A stretch of DNA of 26,455 nt from UBA9619 sp964630665 (GTDB lineage: Bacteria; Pseudomonadota; Gammaproteobacteria; Arenicellales; UBA868). The notes under the pieces are model-generated. The model was not told the DNA's origin, did no database searches, and was given only the letters and a program-made list of their open reading frames with translations. This document shows positions 7,709 through 14,924 of the stretch, piece after piece; position 1 is the stretch's first letter, and each line of letters begins with the position of its first letter. The position numbers and the translations under genes were made by a program. The DNA lies in assembly GCA_964630665.1 (NCBI GenBank), contig CAZVVN010000047.1:1-26455 (forward strand), given 5' to 3'.

Positions 7709-8944
7709 TCAGTGTTGGTTGTCCTGTTTCTGCCACCGGGACGTTGACGGCATGAGCATCAGAAAGACGGCAGCCAGCATCGCAGCACCCGCCGCAGTGA
7801 GAATAGCAGCTTGATAACTTTCGAAGCGATCAAATACATAGCCGGCAAAGGGTGGGCCAAAGAAGGTTCCCACTCCGACCCCTGAATACAGAACACCGAT
7901 TACCGCTCCCGTGGCCCTGGTCCCGAAATAGTCGACTGCCACAGCAGGGGCTAAGGCTACAAACCCACCGTAACACGTTCCGAAAACCAATCCGAATGCC
8001 AGCAAAGACCACTGGCTGGTGGCGGCCAACCACACCAGCAGCATTAACGCCACGCCCAGGAAACACAGAGCCATCACCCGTAACCGCCCAAAACGATCAG
8101 CGACGGCGCCGACCAAAAACCGTCCAACAGTACTGCCCACACCGATGACTCCGAGCACCAGGGCCCCAGCCTTTGCCGACATACCATGATCGAGGGCATA
8201 CGGAACGAGATGCACAAACGGAATGAAGATTGCAAAAGAAAGGCTCAGCCAGGACGAAAACAATAACCAGAACGGTACGGTTCGAACAGCCTGACCGAGA
8301 TTCATTCCGGAGTGAGCCGAACACTTTCCAGAATGCTTGGCCCCCACAGCATCCGCGTGGCGTGCCGGGTCATTATCAAGCAAGAGAGCCGCCGCCACAC
8401 CGGCAACCCCTGCTGCAAGGCCCATTGTGACGAAGCTCAAGCGCCAGCCCAGCGTCGCGATTAAGCCAGTTGCAATGAGTGGCCCCAGTAATGTTCCAAC
8501 ACCTATACCCGAAACAGCCAGCCCGGATGCGAAGCCTCGGCGGGTAGTGAACCAGGGTTGTACCGCTCCAATCGCCGGGACATAAGAAAACCCAACCCCA
8601 ATGCCAACGCCGAGTCCGAATCCCAGATACACCGTATCCAAGCTGTCAGCTGAGCCGGCAACAGACAACCCGGCGCTGAGCACTATCAGTCCGATTATGC
8701 ACACCCAACGCGGCCCAAACCGATCGGATAGAGGACCACTGATAGCGCCTAATCCGAAATACAAAGCGCCAGCCAGAGAGAAAACCGACGAAACACTGGC
8801 TCTAGATGCTGCAAACTCACGTTCCAGGTCTGGGAAATATGTGGCAAAGGAATAAGCACATCCAAACCCAAGAAGCATGACCATAAAAGCGGACGCAACA
8901 ACATACCACCCGTAGTAAACGGTTCGGAGTCCTTGGATATTCAT
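7709..8944 (-). CDS. MFS transporter, monocarboxylate/oxalate-formate type
   Basis: This 411-residue inner-membrane secondary transporter has about twelve hydrophobic segments in two halves. They are joined by a hydrophilic linker near residues 195-220 (NDPARHADAVGAKHSGKCSA). MFS motif A appears twice: GAISGPLSDRFGPR after helix 2 and GAVADRFGRLRV after helix 8. The opening YYGWYVVASAFMVMLLGFG and the VQPWFTTRRGFASGLAVSG segment are typical of the OFA/monocarboxylate porter branch, which moves small organic anions. It lies upstream of the acyl-CoA dehydrogenase on the same strand with a 117-bp gap, so the two may have related roles or separate promoters. The substrate is not known. Confidence 0.87.
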   Translation of the reverse strand: MNIQGLRTVYYGWYVVASAFMVMLLGFGCAYSFATYFPDLEREFAASRASVSSVFSLAGALYFGLGAISGPLSDRFGPRWVCIIGLIVLSAGLSVAGSADSLDTVYLGFGLGVGIGVGFSYVPAIGAVQPWFTTRRGFASGLAVSGIGVGTLLGPLIATGLIATLGWRLSFVTMGLAAGVAGVAAALLLDNDPARHADAVGAKHSGKCSAHSGMNLGQAVRTVPFWLLFSSWLSLSFAIFIPFVHLVPYALDHGMSAKAGALVLGVIGVGSTVGRFLVGAVADRFGRLRVMALCFLGVALMLLVWLAATSQWSLLAFGLVFGTCYGGFVALAPAVAVDYFGTRATGAVIGVLYSGVGVGTFFGPPFAGYVFDRFESYQAAILTAAGAAMLAAVFLMLMPSTSRWQKQDNQH

Positions 8945-8983
8945 GTGCTCACCGGGGTTGGTGTCCTTTTTCTACAAGAACAC

Positions 8984-9169
8984 TCAAACACAGCTAAAGC
9001 TCACGGCGATACTGTCACAGCTAGAATACCCGGCTTGCACATCAAGTCCCGTGTGCCGTTTGACTTCGATATTTTCAGAAGAAATAACCACTCTCCCGTT
9101 AATATAGGCAGCCGACTTCTCAGTCCAGACAATCATGAAATATTCAGGTTCTGCCGTTCCTGGAGACAC
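8984..9169 (-). CDS. Doubtful small ORF or gene remnant
   Basis: This is a 61-codon frame from GTG 9169, preceded by GGAGG about 11 nt upstream. The product (core PEYFMIVWTEKSAAYINGRVV) is soluble-looking, with no signal peptide or membrane helix, and I recognise no family. The frame extends only nine codons further upstream before a stop. It ends 39 bp before the MFS start on the same strand. It could be a small protein, the tail of a decayed gene, or chance. Confidence 0.22.
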   Translation of the reverse strand: MSPGTAEPEYFMIVWTEKSAAYINGRVVISSENIEVKRHTGLDVQAGYSSCDSIAVSFSCV

Positions 9170-9221
9170 CAGTTTCTTCGCCTCCAGTATTCCTTACTCC
9201 CGAGTTACTCTACTCAAAAAG

Positions 9222-9276
9222 TGGGTTAAGTTTCGCCTGGCTAAACCAGGGTCTGATTGTGACAAAACCTAACCCA
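9222..9276. repeat. Imperfect inverted repeat flanking a small hairpin
   Basis: TGGGTTAAGTTT (9222-9233) and AAACCTAACCCA (9265-9276) are inverted copies matching at 11 of 12 positions. Between them lies a perfect 5-bp stem CCTGG-CTAAA-CCAGG (9236-9250). No T-run follows on either strand, so this is not a classical terminator. It could be a regulator-binding site or an RNA structure. Confidence 0.55.
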
Positions 9277-9376
9277 AATGGGGCATTGGATCAGAGATCA
9301 CCCAAGAAATGAACGATCATCTGTTAGCCTGTAATATCTTTTCCGGTTAACATCAAGTTGCAAAGCCAAGATCCGA

Positions 9377-9394
9377 TTCCCGGATTTCCCGGAT
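9377..9394. repeat. Tandem 9-bp direct repeat
   Basis: TTCCCGGAT occurs twice in immediate succession (9377-9385 and 9386-9394). The second copy runs into the alternative ATG at 9393 of the glycerate kinase frame. It could be a replication-slippage product or a small operator; no function is evident. Confidence 0.5.
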
Positions 9395-9467
9395 GAGTTC
9401 TGCGCACAGACTGCACCCTCACGCACCCCCGATTCCACCTATAGAAGATCCTGACACTAACCTGCTC

Positions 9468-10745
9468 ATGCACACTGTCCATGAACCCGCAACCTTCCTG
9501 CAACAACTGTTCGACACAGCAGTCGCAAGCGCCGCCCCGGAGCAGTGCCTCGCCGAACACCTGCCACAGCTGACCAATGGAGGACACACTCTTGTGGTTG
9601 GTGCTGGAAAAGGCTCTGCAGCGATGGCTGCGGCTGTCGAACAAGCCTGGTCAACTGAACTCAGCGGTATCGTGATCACACCCTATGGCCACGGTTGCGC
9701 CTGCCGGCACATCGAAATCATTGAAGCCGCGCACCCGGTCCCAGATGAGGCCGGTTTGAAAGCGGCTACCCGGATCCTTGAATTGGCACAGGCGCTCAAG
9801 TCTGGTGACCAAATGCTGTGCCTGTTGTCAGGCGGCGGTTCTGCCCTGCTGACATTGCCCACCGACGGCCTGTCACTTCACACCAAGCAGAAGGTCAATC
9901 GTCAACTGCTGAAATCAGGTGCGGACATCACGCAGATCAACTGTGTGCGCAAACATCTTTCCCGCATTAAGGGTGGCCGCCTTGCAGTAGCGGCGTGGCC
10001 GGCGACCACCATCAGTCTCATGATTTCAGACGTCGCCGGCGATGACCCCGCAGTCATCGCATCCGGGCCGACCTGCGCCGACCCGACGACCTGCGCTGAT
10101 GCACTTGGGATCATCGGTCAATATGAGGTCCAGGTGCCAGCGGAACTCAATGCCCGATTGATCGATGGGTCAAACGAGTCCCCCAAGCCTGGCGCCCTCG
10201 AATTGTCTCGTACCAGCCACCGGGTGATTGCCTCGGCCAAAGAGGCACTGCAGGCGGTCAATAATCGGGCCAGCCAACTGGGATTTGAGGTCCACAGCCT
10301 CGGTGACAAGGTGAAGGGTGAATCCAGACAAGTCGGGCGTGAACACGGTCAATATTTTCGCCGCCTGGTACAGGATCGTAGGTCCAGACGGCCACTGCTA
10401 CTGAGTTCAGGTGGAGAGACTACGGTGGTCGTCAAGGGAAAGGGTCACGGTGGGCCGAACCGGGAATATCTGCTTGCGCTGGCCATGGAACTTAGTGGCA
10501 TGCCGGATGCCTGGGCCATTGCCTGTGACACGGACGGTCTCGATGGCAGCCACGATGCCGCCGGGGCAATCATCGGCCCGCTGACCCTGACACGCGCACG
10601 CGACCTTGGCCTCGACCCGGCCGCAATGCTGGCCGACAACAACGCCGGCACGTTCTTTGCGGCTCTCGGCGATGCGATGGTTACCGGTCCCACCCGTACC
10701 AACATAAACGATCTACGAATCCTGGCCTATATGCCAGAATCATGA
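9468..10745 (+). CDS. gckA: Glycerate 2-kinase (MOFRL family)
   Basis: This kinase phosphorylates D-glycerate to 2-phosphoglycerate, feeding glyoxylate, hydroxypyruvate or serine-cycle carbon into lower glycolysis; related proteins are annotated TtuD/hydroxypyruvate reductase. The N-terminal glycerate kinase domain shows TLVVGAGKGSAAMAAAVE, LCLLSGGGSALL and VIASGPTCADPTT. The C-terminal MOFRL domain shows LLSSGGETTVVVKGKGHGG, NREYLLALAMEL and DTDGLDGSHDAAGAI. ATG 9468 gives 425 residues and starts 13 residues before LFDTAVASA, as in the family. An in-frame ATG at 9393 would add a Pro-rich 25-residue tail. Neither has a clear Shine-Dalgarno sequence. The next gene starts 43 bp downstream on the same strand. 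Confidence 0.9.
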   Translation: MHTVHEPATFLQQLFDTAVASAAPEQCLAEHLPQLTNGGHTLVVGAGKGSAAMAAAVEQAWSTELSGIVITPYGHGCACRHIEIIEAAHPVPDEAGLKAATRILELAQALKSGDQMLCLLSGGGSALLTLPTDGLSLHTKQKVNRQLLKSGADITQINCVRKHLSRIKGGRLAVAAWPATTISLMISDVAGDDPAVIASGPTCADPTTCADALGIIGQYEVQVPAELNARLIDGSNESPKPGALELSRTSHRVIASAKEALQAVNNRASQLGFEVHSLGDKVKGESRQVGREHGQYFRRLVQDRRSRRPLLLSSGGETTVVVKGKGHGGPNREYLLALAMELSGMPDAWAIACDTDGLDGSHDAAGAIIGPLTLTRARDLGLDPAAMLADNNAGTFFAALGDAMVTGPTRTNINDLRILAYMPES

Positions 10746-10788
10746 ATAACGTACTATCCACTTGCTGACCGGAAGGAATCTTCACCGA

Positions 10789-11343
10789 ATGGGAAACAGG
10801 CTGAGCAAAATCTACACACGAACCGGCGACGACGGCTCGACGGGGCTCGGGGACGGGTCTCGGGTATCGAAAACCACTGCCCGGGTGGAGGCCATGGGCA
10901 ACAGCGATGAATTGAACTGCATGATCGGAATCCTCATAACCGAACCACTGCCCGGATCTCTCACCGAGACCATGACTCGAGTGCAACACACGCTGTTCGA
11001 TATAGGCGGTGAACTCAGTATTCCGTCAAGTTCCCTGGTCACTCAAGATCAGGTCACTGACCTCGAATCTGTGCTCGATGAATTGAACGAAGACCTGCCA
11101 CCTTTGAAGGATTTTGTCCTACCGGGCGGCTCACACCAGGCCGCTGTCTGCCACCTGGCCCGCAGCGTCTGCCGTCGCCTTGAACGGAGCCTGTTCGCAA
11201 TCAGTGATGGCCACCCCGTGTCACCGCTCTCCCTTCAGTATGTCAACCGGTTGTCCGACCTGCTTTTTGTAATTGCGCGGGTCCTCAACCGGACGTCGGG
11301 TGCAGCCGATGTACTCTGGGAGCATGACCGTCATCCGGACTGA
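10789..11343 (+). CDS. PduO-type cob(I)alamin adenosyltransferase
   Basis: The enzyme transfers the adenosyl group of ATP to cob(I)alamin (or cob(I)yrinate diamide), making adenosylcobalamin. From ATG 10789 the product is 184 residues, typical for the family. The ATP-binding N-terminus KIYTRTGDDGSTGLGDGSR (residues 7-25) is diagnostic. Further family motifs are EAMGNSDELN, FVLPGGSHQAA, ARSVCRRLER and YVNRLSDLLFVIAR. GGAAGGA lies 11 nt before the ATG and supports that start over a TTG at 10762. It probably shares a transcript with glycerate kinase. It converges with ampD, with stop codons 16 bp apart. No B12-dependent enzyme lies in the window. Confidence 0.94.
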   Translation: MGNRLSKIYTRTGDDGSTGLGDGSRVSKTTARVEAMGNSDELNCMIGILITEPLPGSLTETMTRVQHTLFDIGGELSIPSSSLVTQDQVTDLESVLDELNEDLPPLKDFVLPGGSHQAAVCHLARSVCRRLERSLFAISDGHPVSPLSLQYVNRLSDLLFVIARVLNRTSGAADVLWEHDRHPD

Positions 11344-11359
11344 ACGGATTCCCGAAAGG

Positions 11360-11920
11360 TCAGATCATCTGCCGGTAGCGCTCCCAGTCAAAACCCGGTC
11401 CAGGGTCGGTCTTTCGCCCCGGTGCCACATCATTGTGACCCACGATGTTGTCTGCCGTGATTGCTGGAAAGGCAGCTACTAGGACACGCGTCAGGGCTGA
11501 CAAGGACTCATACTGGAGAGTCGCAAACTTGTCTTCGTCGGTGCCTTCCAGTTCAACGCCGATAGAAAAATCATTCACGTTGACCCGGCCCCGATGTTCC
11601 GATTCTCCTGCGTGCCATGCACGGTGTGAAACCGGGACGAACTGAACGATCTCTCCGTCACGTCGGATAAAGAAATGGGCCGACACTTTCAGATCGAGAA
11701 TCTTCTTGAAATAGGGGTGAGCTCTGGGGTCGAGCTGATTCAGAAAAAATCGAGCCACGGCGTCACCCGTATACTGGCCCGGTGGCAGACTAATGGCGTG
11801 GATCACCAGGACTTCCGGAGACTCACCTGTGGGCCGGCGATCATGATTCGGCGAGGATACCCAGGTTGCCCCTTCGACCCAGCCAGATGTACGATCCAGA
11901 TGCAACACGCGCGCCGTCAC
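11360..11920 (-). CDS. ampD: AmpD, 1,6-anhydro-MurNAc-L-alanine amidase
   Basis: AmpD is a cytoplasmic zinc amidase that cuts the stem peptide from 1,6-anhydro-MurNAc during cell-wall recycling. By removing anhydromuropeptides it keeps AmpR-type beta-lactamase induction off where that system exists. The 186 residues align along the whole length with the enterobacterial protein. Zinc ligands are His41 (VIHAISLPPG), His162 (GHNDVAPGRK) and Asp172 (TDPGPGFDW). The catalytic residues appear as Glu123 (IGVELEG) and Lys170. The start is a GTG overlapping the stop of the upstream gene (GTGA), so translation is probably coupled. It is the last gene of this short minus-strand pair. No ampE or ampR is nearby. 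Confidence 0.95.
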   Translation of the reverse strand: MTARVLHLDRTSGWVEGATWVSSPNHDRRPTGESPEVLVIHAISLPPGQYTGDAVARFFLNQLDPRAHPYFKKILDLKVSAHFFIRRDGEIVQFVPVSHRAWHAGESEHRGRVNVNDFSIGVELEGTDEDKFATLQYESLSALTRVLVAAFPAITADNIVGHNDVAPGRKTDPGPGFDWERYRQMI

Positions 11921-12666
11921 GGTCGGAAAGGGTCCCCGAGGGTAAGGCCCAGAAACTCAGCGGCAGACCCCTGATTCACGGCGAACTCCACCAGTCCCAT
12001 TGAGTTCACGGTCCAAAAACAGGCGCCTTCTCTTACCGCTGCGAAATACCCAGCGTATACCAGACAGTGAGGTCCGACAGTAAATGAATGACTCTGGCTG
12101 AAGTGCTCCCCCCGCAGACCAGTGATAATGTTACCGTAACGGTCAATGTGTACCACCCGGGCAAGATCGGGTGATAGGTCGGCGGCGATTGCCGCTGTGA
12201 CTGTCGTCGAAGGATCTTCTACCCAAACAAGCCCATCCTGCCGGCCGGCTACGAGACCCGCAGCAATCGGTACGAAGATGTCCCGACCATGGAAGGTTTG
12301 GGAGCGGGGTTCCTTTCCAGTTTGGATTCGATAATAGTCCGGCACCCCGCCAGACCTCGCCAGTGCCGCGCTGAAAAGCCCGTTGTCCGGTCCAACCAGC
12401 CAGCGCCCTTCCAGCATGATTGCCAGCCCGGCCCGCTCACTCCCGACACCGGGATCGACCACACCAACCAGTGCGGTGTCCTCGGGGGTCTGATCCAACA
12501 GAGCCGCCAGGAGCACAGCCGAGCACGATACGTCAAACACAGCCGGATCGTGATACAGATCGATCACACGAACGTCGGATAATACATTTGCTGCAGCCAT
12601 GTGCATCTGGCCGACGTAAATGCTACCGGCACCAAAATCGGTGAAAAGGGCAATCGGACCTTTCAT
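11917..12666 (-). CDS. SAM hydroxide adenosyltransferase (DUF62 family)
   Basis: Relatives of fluorinase and chlorinase in this family hydrolyse S-adenosylmethionine to adenosine and methionine, using a water held by an Asp-Arg-His set. From ATG 12666 the product is 249 residues and opens with the conserved MKGPIALFTDFG. The triad appears as Asp71 and Arg78 in VVDPGVGSERAGLA and His126 in TFHGRDIFVP. GPDNGLF (92-98) and HIDRYGNIITGL are also conserved. The frame is open upstream for 37 more codons, but these run across the terminator of the ribosomal operon, so I reject the longer form. The 3' end overlaps the ampD start. The physiological role of the family is unsettled. Confidence 0.9.
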   Translation of the reverse strand: MKGPIALFTDFGAGSIYVGQMHMAAANVLSDVRVIDLYHDPAVFDVSCSAVLLAALLDQTPEDTALVGVVDPGVGSERAGLAIMLEGRWLVGPDNGLFSAALARSGGVPDYYRIQTGKEPRSQTFHGRDIFVPIAAGLVAGRQDGLVWVEDPSTTVTAAIAADLSPDLARVVHIDRYGNIITGLRGEHFSQSHSFTVGPHCLVYAGYFAAVREGACFWTVNSMGLVEFAVNQGSAAEFLGLTLGDPFRP

Positions 12667-12720
12667 CACTGAGCAATACCCTGCGTCTGCTGTCCCTGGG
12701 ATGATATACGACTTGCCTAT

Positions 12721-12746
12721 TAAAAAGCCCCGCACCGGGCGGGGCT
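12721..12746 (-). terminator. Intrinsic terminator of the alpha operon
   Basis: On the minus strand an 8-bp GC-rich stem AGCCCCGC / GCGGGGCT with a 5-nt loop is followed by TTTTTA. It lies 33 bp after the rplQ stop and 54 bp before the start of the DUF62 gene. It is the only strong intrinsic terminator I see in the window. Confidence 0.93.
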
Positions 12747-12761
12747 CTGCTGCGCTGAACA

Positions 12762-12773
12762 GCCCATATGGGC
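12762..12773. repeat. Perfect 12-bp palindrome after rplQ
   Basis: GCCCATATGGGC is a perfect palindrome between the rplQ stop and the terminator. It could form a small RNA hairpin that protects the 3' end, or be chance. Confidence 0.4.
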
Positions 12774-12779
12774 ACAACT

Positions 12780-13163
12780 TCAGTCTTGTGTATCCTCGGC
12801 CTCGTCGGGTCTGTCAAGCAGTTGGACATAAGCCATCGGTGCGCTGTCACCGGGTCGCAGGCCACATTTCAGAATTCGCGTATATCCCCCAGGACGGTCC
12901 TTGAATCGCGGCCCAAGATCATCAAACAGCTTGGTCACTGCACCCCGGTCTCCGAGGCGCGCAAGAGCTAGCCGCCGATTGGCCAGGTTCGGGGTCTTGG
13001 CCATGGTGATCAATGGTTCTGCGACGCGGCGCAACTCTTTAGCTTTTGGCAGGGTCGTACGAATCTGCTCATGTCGAAACAGGGATGCCGCCATATTCTT
13101 GAACATAGCTTTGCGATGACTCGAGTTTCGGCCGAGTATCCGGCCAGATTTGTAATGGCGCAT
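12780..13163 (-). CDS. rplQ: Ribosomal protein L17 (bL17)
   Basis: The 127 residues are the same length as E. coli L17, with the conserved N-terminus MRHYKSGRILGRNSSHRKAM. The arginine-rich body (TLPKAKELRRVAEPLITMAK) binds 23S rRNA in the large subunit. It is the last gene of the superoperon, 18 nt after rpoA, and is followed by the terminator at 12721-12746. GAGGA about 9 nt before the ATG supports the start. Confidence 0.97.
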   Translation of the reverse strand: MRHYKSGRILGRNSSHRKAMFKNMAASLFRHEQIRTTLPKAKELRRVAEPLITMAKTPNLANRRLALARLGDRGAVTKLFDDLGPRFKDRPGGYTRILKCGLRPGDSAPMAYVQLLDRPDEAEDTQD

Positions 13164-13181
13164 ATTCGCGTCCTCGTACTG

Positions 13182-14186
13182 TCAGTGCAGGCCGTCCCGA
13201 CTATCTCGTCTAAGCGACGCCGGGGGCCAGTTTTCGAGTTTCACACCCAGCGACAAGCCACGACTGGCCAGTACGTCCTTGATCTCGGTCAGGGACTTCT
13301 TACCAAGATTTGGGGTCTTCAGGAGTTCGACTTCAGTTCGCTGAATAAGATCACCGATAAAATAGATGTTCTCGGCTTTCAGGCAGTTGGCAGAGCGCAC
13401 AGTCAGTTCCAGTTCGTCCACAGGGCGCAGCAAAAGTGGATCGATCTTGTCCTCGGCGGTTTCCCCGGCAGGTCGGTCGGTCTCCTCCAGTCGCACGAAC
13501 ACCGAGATCTGCTCGTGCAGAATGGTCGCCGCCCGACGAACCGCGTCTTCCGGATCGATCGTTCCGTTGGTTTCGATCTCCATGACCAGTTTATCGAGGT
13601 CAGTTCGCTGCTCAACTCGAGCATTCTCGACCGTGTAGGAGACCCGCTGGATCGGGCTGTAGGACGCATCGAGTTTCAGGACCCCCACAGCACGGGTTTC
13701 CTCAGTATCGTTGGTCGCGTCAACCACCTGGTAGCCCCGCCCGGTGGTTACCGTGATCTCCATGCTCAGTTCACCTTCGTCAGAGAGGTTGGCGATGAGA
13801 TGGTCCGGGTTCACAACCTCGACATCATGATCTAGCTGTATGTCACCGGCCGTCATGACGCCAGGGCCTTTCCTGGACACCCGCAAGATCGTTTCAGTAC
13901 GGTTGTGCATCCGCACGGCAAGATTCTTCAGGTTGAGCAGTATCTCTATGACATCTTCCTGGACCCCGGGTATGGACGAATACTCGTGCAGAACACCCTC
14001 AATACGCACCTCGGTTACTGCGGCTCCGGACATCGAGGAAAGTAGAATCCGGCGCAGAGCATTTCCCAATGTATAGCCAAATCCCCGCTCAAGCGGCTCC
14101 AGGGTGACCCGTGCTTTTGTCGGATCGAAGTTATCAACGTTTATAACGCTGGGCTTGAGAAATTCGCGATTAGTTTCCTGCATCAT
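13182..14186 (-). CDS. rpoA: RNA polymerase alpha subunit
   Basis: Alpha dimerises to nucleate RNA polymerase assembly, and its C-terminal domain contacts UP elements and activators. The 334 residues compare with 329 in E. coli. The N-terminal domain shows TLEPLERGFGYTLGNALRRI (residues 28-47). The flexible linker spans about 235-250. The C-terminal domain carries VRSANCLKAENI with Arg264 equivalent to E. coli Arg265, then the conserved TEVELLKTPNLGKKSLTEIK. The protein has a short basic tail (SLRRDSRDGLH) beyond the E. coli-like end. Two tandem ATG codons (14184-14186 and 14181-14183) could start translation; GAGG lies 8 nt before the first. The gap to rpsD is 98 bp, wider than usual. Confidence 0.98.
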   Translation of the reverse strand: MMQETNREFLKPSVINVDNFDPTKARVTLEPLERGFGYTLGNALRRILLSSMSGAAVTEVRIEGVLHEYSSIPGVQEDVIEILLNLKNLAVRMHNRTETILRVSRKGPGVMTAGDIQLDHDVEVVNPDHLIANLSDEGELSMEITVTTGRGYQVVDATNDTEETRAVGVLKLDASYSPIQRVSYTVENARVEQRTDLDKLVMEIETNGTIDPEDAVRRAATILHEQISVFVRLEETDRPAGETAEDKIDPLLLRPVDELELTVRSANCLKAENIYFIGDLIQRTEVELLKTPNLGKKSLTEIKDVLASRGLSLGVKLENWPPASLRRDSRDGLH

Positions 14187-14225
14187 TTTTGTTCCTCAAA
14201 GATATGTTCGTCTTTTCGCACCGGA

Positions 14226-14240
14226 TGGGCTGTGCGCCCA
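14226..14240. other. Small hairpin in the rpsD-rpoA spacer
   Basis: TGGGC-TGTGC-GCCCA forms a 5-bp stem with a 5-nt loop within the 98-bp gap between rpsD and rpoA. No T-tract follows, so it is unlikely to terminate. It might be a processing or attenuation element; I see no clear promoter in this spacer. Confidence 0.35.
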
Positions 14241-14284
14241 AGCCGAGCCTGCTCTACACCCCAGGTCACTGCCTTGCTGTACGG

Positions 14285-14908
14285 CTACTTCGAATACAGC
14301 GCGACGACCAATGATTCGTCGATGTTCTGTGACAAGTCTGCCCGATCCGGGACCGCTTTGAAGACGCCCTTGACCGCTTTACTGTCAACCTCGACCCAGG
14401 AGACGAACCCTAGTTGCTCTGCAATATCGAGGGCGGCCTTGATTCGCAGCTGGCTCTTACTTTTCTCACGCACCTCGATCTCATCACCCGGCCGCACCTG
14501 ATAGGAAGCGATATTTGCTCGTCTGCCATTTACCACGATCGCGTTGTGGCTCACCAACTGCCTTGCCTCTGCCCGTGTGATCCCGAAACCCATGCGGTAG
14601 ACCACGTTGTCCAGTCGACACTCTAGCAACGTCAGCAGATTCTCACCGGTAGAGCCTTTCCCCTGGGCCGCTCTGGCGTAATAACTGCGGAACTGTTTTT
14701 CCATCAAACCGTACATGTTTCGCAATTTCTGTTTCTCGCGGAGTTGGGTCCCATAAACGGTCACCCGAGGTCGGCGGGATCCGGGCTTAAATCCCGGTGG
14801 GCGGTCAAACTTGCATTTGGAATCGATCGGGCGAACAGGACTTTTCAGGAAAAGGTCGGTGCCCTCTCGTCGTGCGAGCTTGCAGGTTGGTCCTCTGTAT
14901 CTGGCCAT
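14285..14908 (-). CDS. rpsD: Ribosomal protein S4 (uS4)
   Basis: S4 is a primary 16S rRNA binder that starts 30S assembly; in E. coli it also represses the alpha operon. From ATG 14908 the product is 207 residues (E. coli 206), opening MARYRGPTCKLARREGTDLF. The upstream frame adds 17 unrelated residues that overlap the 3' end of rpsK, and is rejected. The S4 RNA-binding domain begins near residue 95 (RLDNVVYRMGFGITRAEARQ). The N-terminal Cys ligands of the zinc-type protein are not present as a four-Cys set. It lies 16 nt after rpsK. Confidence 0.97.
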   Translation of the reverse strand: MARYRGPTCKLARREGTDLFLKSPVRPIDSKCKFDRPPGFKPGSRRPRVTVYGTQLREKQKLRNMYGLMEKQFRSYYARAAQGKGSTGENLLTLLECRLDNVVYRMGFGITRAEARQLVSHNAIVVNGRRANIASYQVRPGDEIEVREKSKSQLRIKAALDIAEQLGFVSWVEVDSKAVKGVFKAVPDRADLSQNIDESLVVALYSK

Positions 14909-14924
14909 GGAATAAGCTCTCCGT

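Larger units (their letters stand above)
8945..9467. other. Spacer between divergent MFS and glycerate kinase genes
   Basis: This stretch of about 520 bp has no recognised gene. It holds a doubtful 61-codon frame (8984-9169, minus), an inverted repeat around a short hairpin (9222-9276) and a tandem 9-bp repeat (9377-9394). It must also contain divergent promoters, which I could not place with confidence. It looks more AT-rich and less coding-like than its flanks. Confidence 0.55.

Noticed and set aside
9222..9276. The inverted repeat as an intrinsic terminator
   Set aside because: There is no U-run after the stem on either strand and the inner stem is only 5 bp.
12667..12777. A longer N-terminus for the DUF62 protein
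   Set aside because: The extra 37 codons cross the intrinsic terminator of the ribosomal operon, while MKGPIALFTDFG at 12666 is the conserved family start.
13071..13835. A 254-codon plus-strand frame opposite rplQ and rpoA
   Set aside because: It is an antisense shadow of rpoA; the sense strand is a complete alpha subunit.
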